Shown here one piece after another: positions 43,184-51,484 of a stretch of 64,000 nucleotides of DNA. Origin of the DNA: Flammeovirgaceae bacterium UBA2786. Lineage in GTDB: Bacteria; Bacteroidota; Bacteroidia; Cytophagales; Cyclobacteriaceae. The number at the start of each line of letters is the position of its first letter. The stretch's first letter is position 1. Below the pieces are notes generated by a model. It worked only from the letters and a program-made list of their open reading frames with translations, made no database searches and was not told the origin of the DNA. The translations under genes were made by a program, and so were the position numbers. Location of the stretch: positions 44,798 through 108,797 of the forward strand of contig DEIA01000074.1 in the NCBI GenBank assembly GCA_002352225.1, in the 5' to 3' direction.

Positions 43184-45211
43184 ATGAGCAAACGTGTTGT
43201 TGGAATTGGCCTATTTGTGATATTGGCTATGGCCCGGGTTACTGCGCAAGAAATTACGCAGCTAGAATCCAAACCGGTTTTTGGAAAAGAGGCTCGTGTT
43301 ATTTCCTACATATTAGATAACAATCATTACCGGAAAATCAAGCTCAACGATTCGCTGTCGGCCGCTATTCTTATTCGATATGTAAAAGAACTGGATAACA
43401 GTAAAACGTATTTTCTGGCATCTGATATAAAGGACTTTGACCGGTACAAATATTCTATCGATGACTTAACCCGGAATGAAAATGTTACTCCGGCATTCGT
43501 GATTTATAAAGTTTTTGATAAACGCTACAAAGAGCGTATGGATTATGTCTTGAATACGCTTGTCAATCAAAGTTTTGATTATTCGACAGACGAATATTAC
43601 GATACCGATCGGGATAAAGCCAACTGGGCCACCAGTACAGAAGAGTTGAATGAAATATGGAGAAAGATCATAAAAAGCCAGGCGTTAAGTCTAAAATTAG
43701 CAGGCAAAAAACAAGAAGAAATTACAGAAACCTTAAAAGCCCGCTACCAACGATTTAACAAAACATTTTCGCAGTTTAATTCAGAAGATGTATTTACCAT
43801 TTATATGAATTCCATTACCGAGGCTTACGATCCGCATACCAACTATATGTCGCCCAAGCAATCGGATTTATTTAAACAACAAATGAGTTTGTCGTTAGAG
43901 GGTATTGGTGCCCAACTTCAATCCGAAAATGATTATACCAAGATCGTTAAGATACTGCCTGGTGGCGATGCTCAAAAATCCGGCAAGGTGAATGTAAACG
44001 ACTTGATTACAGCTGTGGCACAAGGTAAAGATGGCGAAATGGTTGATGTGGTGGGTTGGCGATTAGACGATGTTGTAAAACTGATAAAAGGCCCCAAAGG
44101 GACTGTAGTGCGACTGATGATTCTGCCCGCGAAAACAGGAGTAAACGGCCCAGCTCAGGAAGTGGTACTGGTGCGCGATAAAATTAAGCTGGAAGATCAG
44201 GCAGCCAAGAAAGAGGTAATTAAATACCAAGTGGATGGGCGGCAGATGAAACTGGGAGTTATTTCATTACCCAGTTTTTACATGGACTATGAGGCTTATC
44301 AAAAGGGCGATCAGAACTATAAGAGCACCACACGCGATGTAAAACGGCTTGTAGGAGAGCTTAAGACAGAAGGAATAGACGGCTTAGTGATGGATTTAAG
44401 AAACAATGGGGGCGGCTCGTTACCCGAAGCGGTTGATCTTACCGGCTTATTTATTAAAGATGGCCCTGTGGTGCAGGTTAAGAGTTCTGCAAATAAAATT
44501 GATGTTCTATCAGATGAAGATAAGGAAGTATTTTATAGTGGCCCCCTGGTTGTATTAACGAATAGGTTTAGCGCCTCTGCTTCTGAGATCTTTGCAGGTG
44601 CCATACAGGACTACCAACGCGGAGTTGTGATTGGTGAGTCTACCTTTGGAAAAGGAACGGTACAAACGGTGATAGACCTTAGCCGATTCATTAATGAAAC
44701 TGAGCCCGTTGGTGAATTAAAACTTACCTTTCAAAAATTTTATAGGGTAACCGGAAGCAGCACGCAGCATAAAGGAGTATTGCCCGATATCAGTCTTCCT
44801 TCGGCTTTTGATGCTCAGCACTTTGGTGAAAGTGCAAGTCCGAGTGCATTACCCTGGGATGTAATTCGGGCAGCCAGTTTTCAGAAAGTAACTCAGGTAA
44901 ACCCACAGGTGATAACCAGCCTAAACAAATCTTATCAGGATAGAACCCGTTACGATGTAAGTCTTAAAAAGTATATTTCTGAAACCGAAGAGCTAAAGAA
45001 AAACCTTAATGAGACACGAATTTCATTAAACGAAACAAAGCGCAAACAAGAAATGGCCGAAGCCGAGCAAAAGAAAGCCTCAGAAAAGCTAGACACTAAA
45101 ATTACAACAAAAGAAGGTTTGCCGGTAGATCAGCTTCAGGATTTGAAAGACGAATACCTGCGCGAAGGACTGCTTATACTGGGCGAACTGATTACCAAAC
45201 GATTTGGTTAA
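43184..45211 (+). CDS. prc: Carboxy-terminal processing (tail-specific) protease
   Basis: 675 residues from the ATG at 43184; the upstream TTG (43145) is unlikely because the signal peptide (ending AMARVTAQE) begins at 43184. Order: helical N-domain, PDZ domain (LEGIGAQLQSENDYTKIVKILPGGDAQKSG), S41 peptidase core with Ser in NRFSASASEIFAGA and Lys in GESTFGKGTVQ, and a charged C-terminal domain. A periplasmic Ser/Lys protease that trims or degrades exported proteins. Confidence 0.95.
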   Translation: MSKRVVGIGLFVILAMARVTAQEITQLESKPVFGKEARVISYILDNNHYRKIKLNDSLSAAILIRYVKELDNSKTYFLASDIKDFDRYKYSIDDLTRNENVTPAFVIYKVFDKRYKERMDYVLNTLVNQSFDYSTDEYYDTDRDKANWATSTEELNEIWRKIIKSQALSLKLAGKKQEEITETLKARYQRFNKTFSQFNSEDVFTIYMNSITEAYDPHTNYMSPKQSDLFKQQMSLSLEGIGAQLQSENDYTKIVKILPGGDAQKSGKVNVNDLITAVAQGKDGEMVDVVGWRLDDVVKLIKGPKGTVVRLMILPAKTGVNGPAQEVVLVRDKIKLEDQAAKKEVIKYQVDGRQMKLGVISLPSFYMDYEAYQKGDQNYKSTTRDVKRLVGELKTEGIDGLVMDLRNNGGGSLPEAVDLTGLFIKDGPVVQVKSSANKIDVLSDEDKEVFYSGPLVVLTNRFSASASEIFAGAIQDYQRGVVIGESTFGKGTVQTVIDLSRFINETEPVGELKLTFQKFYRVTGSSTQHKGVLPDISLPSAFDAQHFGESASPSALPWDVIRAASFQKVTQVNPQVITSLNKSYQDRTRYDVSLKKYISETEELKKNLNETRISLNETKRKQEMAEAEQKKASEKLDTKITTKEGLPVDQLQDLKDEYLREGLLILGELITKRFG

Positions 45212-45214
45212 TTC

Positions 45215-46087
45215 TTACCGGGAAACCTTAATGGGAGTGAGCGTGTAACCCCTTGCCTGCAGCAGAGCAAGCAACCCGCGCTCACCTTCCAGGTGTCCGA
45301 TACCCACAGCAATAAATGCTGCTTCACCTTTCGTCATCTTTTCAATTTTGGGCATCCACTCTTCGTTGCGTTTATAATAGAATTCGTCAATAAATTTCTG
45401 GTTGTTGTCTAACGGATGCAGCGTGTATTCAACTATTTCTTCCAGTTTTCCTTGTGGGTAATCATTCATCAGTTTCTCAAACTCATCTTTTTGTTGTTGG
45501 AAGGAGGTGGTAGAATGAAGAAGCGCCAATACTTGTTCATGAACAGGAAATGAATTTAAGGCAGCAGCTTCACGTTCAATTCTTTCAAGGCTGTAGGTTT
45601 TAATCTTGTTATCCTTGGCAAAGCGCAGCAGTTCAATGTCATAAAATTTTACATCTTCGCCCAAAGCAAGGCGGGTCATTAAAACAGAAATGGCCAGCGG
45701 TTTAAGGCGCGCATATTTTGTTTCAAATGTTGTTTTATTAATCCCAAATTCTTTTTCAAATAACAAAACCACCTGGTTGTATTGCTCAGGTGTTGTGTGG
45801 GTGGCCAGGTTTTCGCCCTTTGCGAAGTGCAAGGCCTTATTTAGTTCATGTTGCGCATGATGATCTACCTGATCTTCAATAACAAACAAATTGGCTGCCT
45901 TAATTTTATCTTTTGCCTCTTGTGGAAAGTAGAATTCCTTTTCGCCAGTAAATTTCAATGTTCCGAATAAGTACGAAGGTTTTGTAATACCGTTGCCGGA
46001 TATCTCCCACAAAATGCTGCTATTCTGTGCAAATGAAATCGAAATCGTTGTGCAGAGTAAACTTAAAATTATCCAACACGTTCTCAT
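45215..46087 (-). CDS. TraB/GumN family protein with altered first motif
   Basis: 290 residues with a signal peptide ending SISFAQ. The family start ILWEISGNGITKPSYLFGT and final FIAVGIGHLEGERGLLALL are clear. In this family the first motif normally reads GTxH; here it is GTLK, with K45 replacing the histidine thought to bind metal. The second histidine motif is intact. If the family acts as metalloprotease, this member may be inactive or altered. Convergent with prc, 3 bases between stops. Confidence 0.85.
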   Translation of the reverse strand: MRTCWIILSLLCTTISISFAQNSSILWEISGNGITKPSYLFGTLKFTGEKEFYFPQEAKDKIKAANLFVIEDQVDHHAQHELNKALHFAKGENLATHTTPEQYNQVVLLFEKEFGINKTTFETKYARLKPLAISVLMTRLALGEDVKFYDIELLRFAKDNKIKTYSLERIEREAAALNSFPVHEQVLALLHSTTSFQQQKDEFEKLMNDYPQGKLEEIVEYTLHPLDNNQKFIDEFYYKRNEEWMPKIEKMTKGEAAFIAVGIGHLEGERGLLALLQARGYTLTPIKVSR

Positions 46088-46212
46088 GTTTAATTTTTGC
46101 TACCAAAGAAAGCATAAATGCAGGAGATTTGGAAGTTGATAAAATTTCATCAAACTCAAATTTGGGTAATGGATTGCATTGCTATTCCTTGTAAATTACG
46201 CCTTTTGGTTCC

Positions 46213-49200
46213 ATGAGTGAAGAACTTTTAAAAGCTATCGTCCAACTTTTTGCCATTGTGGCTAAAGAGCGAATTACAGATGACGAGCGCGCCAACATAA
46301 AAGATTTTCTATCCCTGCACCTCAATCAGGAGGGCACCCGCTATTACCTTTCGCTGTTTGATGAATTTTGCAAAGCCAATAAACGAACGGTTCAGCCAAA
46401 CTTAAATGTAGATGCCGAAACACTCGAATTTGTAGACGATTGGTCGCAGATCATGCAAATTGCCAAGAAGGTCAACCAGTCGCTCACCACGCAACAAAAA
46501 GCAGTACTTACCATCAAGATAATTGAACTTTGTTATGCCGATGGTGAACTTTCAGAGCGGCAAAGTAACCTGGTTTACTACATTGGCGAGGCCCTTAAAA
46601 TTCCACAGCGCGATATCAAAGCCATGAGCACCTTTGTGCATGGGCAAGACATCGAAGAGCTTTCGTCCAAAAATATTCTGGTTATTGACGAAGGGTCGGG
46701 TGCTGATGATTTTGCAGGCCCCCGTATTACAGCAAAAGACCTGACTGGCTTAATAGCCATTCTGAGGCTGGCCGATATCGAGACCTACATGATCAAATAT
46801 CTTGGTATAACCCCATTGTATTTGAATAGTGTTCCGCTAAAAAGCCGAAAGATAGATGTGTTTGCAACCGGGAGCGCCATTCGGGGTTCTAAGATTGAGC
46901 CCATTTATTATTCTGACATAGTTGGTAAATTTCTTTTTGAGGAAAGCGAAACCGATATCTCATTTATAGGAGAACACGTATTCTACCACTTTAAAAGTGG
47001 TAAAGCGGGTTTACAAAATATAAATATTGCCGAAACAGGTGGCAAGCTAATTGGGTTGATGGGCGCAAGTGGTTCGGGTAAGTCAACTTTACTAAACGTA
47101 TTGAATGGTTCTGAAAAACCATCGAGTGGGAGAGTTCTTATAAACGGAATCAATATACATAAAGAGCCCCACAAAGTAGATGGCGTTATTGGGTTTATTC
47201 CACAAGACGATCTGCTTATTGAAGATCTCTCTGTTTTTGAAAACTTGTATTACTCAGCCCGGCTTTGCTTTGGAAACCTTTCTGAAGAAGAAATTAAAGA
47301 GCGGGTTGAGAAAGTTTTAGTTAACCTTGGCCTTTCTGAAATTCGCAATCTTAAAGTCGGGTCGCCCATGCATAAAACCATAAGTGGCGGCCAGCGCAAG
47401 CGATTGAACATCGGATTGGAACTATTACGCGAACCTACCATTCTGTTTGTTGATGAACCCACCTCTGGGCTTTCTTCGCGCGATTCTGAAAACATTATGG
47501 ACTTGTTGAAAGAGTTGGCCTTGCGCGGTAAAATGATTTTTGTGGTGATTCACCAACCCTCATCCGACATTTTTAAAATGTTTGATACACTTATTATTCT
47601 GGATGTAGGCGGATTTCAAATTTATTATGGAAACCCAACCGAATCGGTTAATTACTTTCAGGATATCGTTAATGCAGCCAACAAAATTCCAGGAGCCTGC
47701 CCGGAGTGTGGTAACATTAATCCCGAACAGGTTTTTAATATTATTGAAACACGGGTGGTAAATGAGTTTGGTCGGTTTACCCACACAAGAAAAGTTTCAC
47801 CGGGCCAGTGGTACCAATATTTTAAGCAGAAAATTAAAATCCCGAAAGTTCTGGAAGTAAATGATCCACTTCCGGTTGTACAGAAAATACCAGGCTGGCT
47901 CTCCCAACTTAAGGTGTTTATAATACGCGATGTACTGGCCAAGATAGCCAACACACAGTATTTGATTGTTAACCTGTCACTAGCCCCGGTGCTGGCTGTT
48001 TTTATTGCGTATTTCGTGAAATTTTATGACGCTATAACAACTGATACACCCCAATACAGCTTTTACCACAACAGTAATATTCCTGTTTATTTCTTTATGA
48101 GTGTGGTGGTGGCCTTGTTTGTTGGGCTAATTGTAAGTGCTGAAGAGATTTTTCGCGACAGAAAAATTCTAAAACGCGAACGATACCTCAACCTGAGCAG
48201 CAGCAGTTATCTGGTATCTAAAGTTATTATTCTATTTACTTTGTCGGCCATACAAACCATATTATTTATGGCTTTAGGCAATTGGATATTAGAAATTCCA
48301 TTAAGCGAATTGCGGTACTGGCTGGTGTTATTTTCTTGTTCCTGCTTTGCCAATATGCTGGGCTTAAACATTTCATCAGCATTCGATTCGGCTGTTACCA
48401 TTTACATTCTTATCCCTGTACTTATTATCCCGCAACTTTTGTTAAGTGGTGTTGTAATCAGTTTCGATAAATTTAATCCCAAAGTTGGTACACCCAATGG
48501 CATACCGGTTTTAGGCGAGCTAATGGCCTCGCGATGGGCTTTTGAAGCATTGATGGTTACTCAGTTCAAAGACAACCCGTACGAAAAGCAGTTCTATGCG
48601 TATGATCAACAAGCTGCTCTAGCAAATTTTAAACGACAATACTTTATTCCTACACTTGAATCTAAATTAGCAATAGTTAAAAATAATCGAACTCTATGGC
48701 GAGACGGAAGTGAGCGTAATCCTGTAAAGAAAGCGCTTGATTTACTCCATACCGAAATTGGTTATGAATTGAGAAAGATAGGGATCGAACAATTTCCTGA
48801 ATTTGAGAATTTGCAGGTAGGAAAATTTAATTCTGATATTCTGGAGAAGACCGATACGTTTTTAATAAAACTAAAACAGTATTATGGCATTAAATTAAAG
48901 AAGGCAAATAAAAGACAAGATTCGATACGGAGTTTACTGGTAAGCGCTACAGGTGGCGAATTAGCGTACAACGCCATGCGCATGAAATACACCAACGAAG
49001 CGGTGCGCGACATGGTTGAAAACAATAATGAGATAAACAGGATTTTAGAATGGAAAGGTGAATTGGTTCAGAAATACTTCCCAATTTACTTTAACGATCA
49101 CCGCCCAGTTAATCAAATTGATTTTACCTCTAACTTTTATGTACCCACCAAACCATTTTTGGGTATAAACTTCGACACACTTTATTTCAATATTATAATA

Positions 49201-49311
49201 ATATGGGTATTTACTCTTCTTTTATATTGTACTTTGTACTACCGCTTGCTGCATAAACTCATTAGTAGCCTGGAAACCTACAGAAAATATCGTAAGCGTG
49301 ATCGCAATTAA
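46213..49311 (+). CDS. Large ABCG-like transporter with N-terminal TerB-like domain
   Basis: 1032 residues in one chain. Residues 1-145 are helical and resemble the TerB fold (LTTQQKAVLTIKIIELCYADGELSERQ). An ABC ATPase follows (about 255-480) with Walker A GASGSGKST, signature ISGGQRKRLN and Walker B ILFVDEPTSGLSS. An ABC-2 type permease with about six helices (580-780) carries a long non-membrane segment (about 800-990) before the last helix. ATPase-first order is as in ABCG half-transporters. Direction and substrate unknown. Confidence 0.85.
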   Translation: MSEELLKAIVQLFAIVAKERITDDERANIKDFLSLHLNQEGTRYYLSLFDEFCKANKRTVQPNLNVDAETLEFVDDWSQIMQIAKKVNQSLTTQQKAVLTIKIIELCYADGELSERQSNLVYYIGEALKIPQRDIKAMSTFVHGQDIEELSSKNILVIDEGSGADDFAGPRITAKDLTGLIAILRLADIETYMIKYLGITPLYLNSVPLKSRKIDVFATGSAIRGSKIEPIYYSDIVGKFLFEESETDISFIGEHVFYHFKSGKAGLQNINIAETGGKLIGLMGASGSGKSTLLNVLNGSEKPSSGRVLINGINIHKEPHKVDGVIGFIPQDDLLIEDLSVFENLYYSARLCFGNLSEEEIKERVEKVLVNLGLSEIRNLKVGSPMHKTISGGQRKRLNIGLELLREPTILFVDEPTSGLSSRDSENIMDLLKELALRGKMIFVVIHQPSSDIFKMFDTLIILDVGGFQIYYGNPTESVNYFQDIVNAANKIPGACPECGNINPEQVFNIIETRVVNEFGRFTHTRKVSPGQWYQYFKQKIKIPKVLEVNDPLPVVQKIPGWLSQLKVFIIRDVLAKIANTQYLIVNLSLAPVLAVFIAYFVKFYDAITTDTPQYSFYHNSNIPVYFFMSVVVALFVGLIVSAEEIFRDRKILKRERYLNLSSSSYLVSKVIILFTLSAIQTILFMALGNWILEIPLSELRYWLVLFSCSCFANMLGLNISSAFDSAVTIYILIPVLIIPQLLLSGVVISFDKFNPKVGTPNGIPVLGELMASRWAFEALMVTQFKDNPYEKQFYAYDQQAALANFKRQYFIPTLESKLAIVKNNRTLWRDGSERNPVKKALDLLHTEIGYELRKIGIEQFPEFENLQVGKFNSDILEKTDTFLIKLKQYYGIKLKKANKRQDSIRSLLVSATGGELAYNAMRMKYTNEAVRDMVENNNEINRILEWKGELVQKYFPIYFNDHRPVNQIDFTSNFYVPTKPFLGINFDTLYFNIIIIWVFTLLLYCTLYYRLLHKLISSLETYRKYRKRDRN

Positions 49312-49323
49312 GATCGACTTTTA

Positions 49324-49331
49324 TAATTTTG
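49324..49331 (+). promoter_or_regulatory. Probable -7 element of the small lipoprotein gene
   Basis: TAATTTTG, perfect TAnnTTTG, 28 bases before the ATG at 49360. GTG at 49298 is the nearest -33-like triplet (23-base spacer). Confidence 0.4.
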
Positions 49332-49359
49332 AGTTTTAACAATCAATAAATCAATACAC

Positions 49360-49800
49360 ATGAAAACAAAATTGCTCTTGGTAGGTATTTGGATGGTCGT
49401 ACTGGCGGCTTGCACAAAAAAAGAAGAAACACAGGTAGCCGAAGAAGCAGAAGTAACAGAATGGGCCGAAATGGATTCTTTCCATATGATTATGGCTGAA
49501 GCATTTCACCCCTTTAAAGACTCTGCCAATCTTGAGCCTGTTAAACTATTAGCCGAAGAATTGGCTGCTGAGGCAGAAAAATGGACTACCGCTGCTTTAC
49601 CTGCTAACGTAGATACCGATGAAGTAAAAGCCCTGCTTACAAAATTAAAGACTGATACCCGTGCTTTAGCTGATAAAGTTAAAGCTGGCGTTCCTAACGA
49701 AGAACTGGGTACCGATCTTACAGCCCTTCACGATAACTTCCACGGCATAATGGAGGCCTGGAACAAAAGCCGGGGCGAAAAGCATGAACACCAGCATTGA
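49360..49800 (+). CDS. Small acidic lipoprotein
   Basis: 146 residues with a lipobox VVLAAC (Cys18). The residues after the cysteine, TKKEE, resemble the K-(D/E)2 surface-export signal described for some Bacteroidota lipoproteins. The rest is helical, Ala/Glu-rich, ending in a His-containing tail (KHEHQH). No enzyme motif. A hydrophilic four-helix-like protein is possible. Own promoter and terminator. Confidence 0.8.
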   Translation: MKTKLLLVGIWMVVLAACTKKEETQVAEEAEVTEWAEMDSFHMIMAEAFHPFKDSANLEPVKLLAEELAAEAEKWTTAALPANVDTDEVKALLTKLKTDTRALADKVKAGVPNEELGTDLTALHDNFHGIMEAWNKSRGEKHEHQH

Positions 49801-49811
49801 TCTACCAAAAG

Positions 49812-49841
49812 AAAAAAACCCCGATACACCGGGGTTTTTTT
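49812..49841 (+). terminator. Intrinsic terminator after the lipoprotein gene
   Basis: Stem AAAAAAACCCC-G / CGGGGTTTTTTT-type with an ATACAC loop; strong GC core and T-run of seven. Confidence 0.9.
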
Positions 49842-49957
49842 ATTGAAATCAATTCCATAAAGGAGTCCCAATATCAAGTTGAACAACACATTTCTTTTAA
49901 CCGGTAGTTTTATCCAAGCCTATTTAAACTAACTTACCCTGAACTTTTAACTTCACT

Positions 49958-51484
49958 ATGTCATCTACTGCCATTACCAAAGAAGACAAAAGCAAACTTT
50001 GGTCTGTTATTACCGCCTCATCTGTAGGAACATTAATTGAGTGGTATGATTTCTACATTTTCGGAAGTCTGGCCACCATACTGGCCCAACAATTCTTCCC
50101 ACAAACTAATCCAACAGCGGCCTTTTTATCCACATTGGCCACATTTGCCGCTGGTTTTATTGTTAGACCCTTTGGTGCAATTGTTTTTGGACGACTCGGA
50201 GATCTGGTAGGCCGAAAGTACACCTTTATGGTTACCCTTGTTTTAATGGGTGGGTCAACATTTGCTATTGGCCTTATTCCGGGTTATCAATCCATCGGGA
50301 TTGCCGCACCTATCCTTGTCTTGGTGTTACGATTATTGCAAGGACTAGCCCTTGGTGGCGAGTATGGCGGAGCAGCTACCTATGTAGCCGAACATGCACC
50401 CGCCAACCGCAGAGGGTTTTATACTAGTTTTATACAAACAACGGCAACATTGGGTCTTTTTGTTTCTATTGGTGTAATCCTTGCCATAAGACATTGGGTT
50501 GGTGTAGATGAATTTGCCATATGGGGTTGGCGCATTCCTTTTCTTCTCTCTGCCTTGTTAGTTGCAGTATCTATTTACATACGCATGCGTATGCAGGAGA
50601 GTCCACTGTTTAATAAAATAAAAGCAGAGGGCAAGATTTCTAAAAATCCCCTGAAAGAAAGCTTTGGAAAAAAAGAAAACCTGATAATGGTATTAATTGC
50701 TTTGTTCGGAGCCACAGCCGGACAAGGTGTAGTGTGGTATACAGGTCAGTTTTATGCCATGACATTTATTGAAAAAATATGCCAAATAGAATTTGTTCAA
50801 ACACGCGACATAATTGCAGTGGCTTTATTAATTGGTACTCCGTTCTTTATTGTCTTTGGTGGCTGGAGCGACCGGGTAGGAAGAAAGTATATTATGATGG
50901 CGGGTATGTTGCTGGCGGTTTTACTCTACCGGCCCATTTACCGAACCATGTATACTATAACTGATATTAAAACAAAAGTAGAAGTAGATGGTGCAAAGTT
51001 ACTAACACGCAATAGCACTATTAATGCTCCCGGAGATACCACATTCTTTCATCAAACCAGCAGACTTTATTCAGATAACACTGTACAAAATGAAATCCGT
51101 AAAACCCAAAGTAATAGCAGCACTACGGAAGTAAGAACAGAAACTGTTTTATCTAATCGCGATTTCTGGTTAATGGTAGGGCTTGTACTGATTCAGGTAA
51201 TACTGGTTACCATGGTGTACGGGCCTATTGCAGCATTTTTGGTTGAGCTATTTCCTACCCGAATTCGCTATACATCCATGTCTTTACCTTATCATATTGG
51301 TAACGGAATTTTTGGCGGACTTACACCTTTTATTGCAACCTGGCTTTTTGAACAAAGTAAAGACAGCAATGGAGTGGGCGATCCAATTTCCGGCTTATGG
51401 TACCCTATTGTGGTGGCCGCGGTTTGTTTTGTGATTGGGATGCTATTCCTCAGCAATAAGAAACATGCCGATGTAATGGAGTAA
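49958..51484 (+). CDS. MFS transporter of the metabolite:H+ symporter type
   Basis: 508 residues. The N-terminal GTLIEWYDFYIFGSLA and VRPFGAIVFGRLGDLVGRKY, plus LALGGEYGGAATYVAEHAP, are characteristic of the MHS group (proline/betaine, shikimate, ketoglutarate, citrate). After the second DRVGRKY motif and the following helix there is a hydrophilic insert of about 75 residues (around 330-405), probably periplasmic, absent in typical ~430-residue members. Substrate unknown. Its stop overlaps the ligD start (TAATG). Confidence 0.87.
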   Translation: MSSTAITKEDKSKLWSVITASSVGTLIEWYDFYIFGSLATILAQQFFPQTNPTAAFLSTLATFAAGFIVRPFGAIVFGRLGDLVGRKYTFMVTLVLMGGSTFAIGLIPGYQSIGIAAPILVLVLRLLQGLALGGEYGGAATYVAEHAPANRRGFYTSFIQTTATLGLFVSIGVILAIRHWVGVDEFAIWGWRIPFLLSALLVAVSIYIRMRMQESPLFNKIKAEGKISKNPLKESFGKKENLIMVLIALFGATAGQGVVWYTGQFYAMTFIEKICQIEFVQTRDIIAVALLIGTPFFIVFGGWSDRVGRKYIMMAGMLLAVLLYRPIYRTMYTITDIKTKVEVDGAKLLTRNSTINAPGDTTFFHQTSRLYSDNTVQNEIRKTQSNSSTTEVRTETVLSNRDFWLMVGLVLIQVILVTMVYGPIAAFLVELFPTRIRYTSMSLPYHIGNGIFGGLTPFIATWLFEQSKDSNGVGDPISGLWYPIVVAAVCFVIGMLFLSNKKHADVME

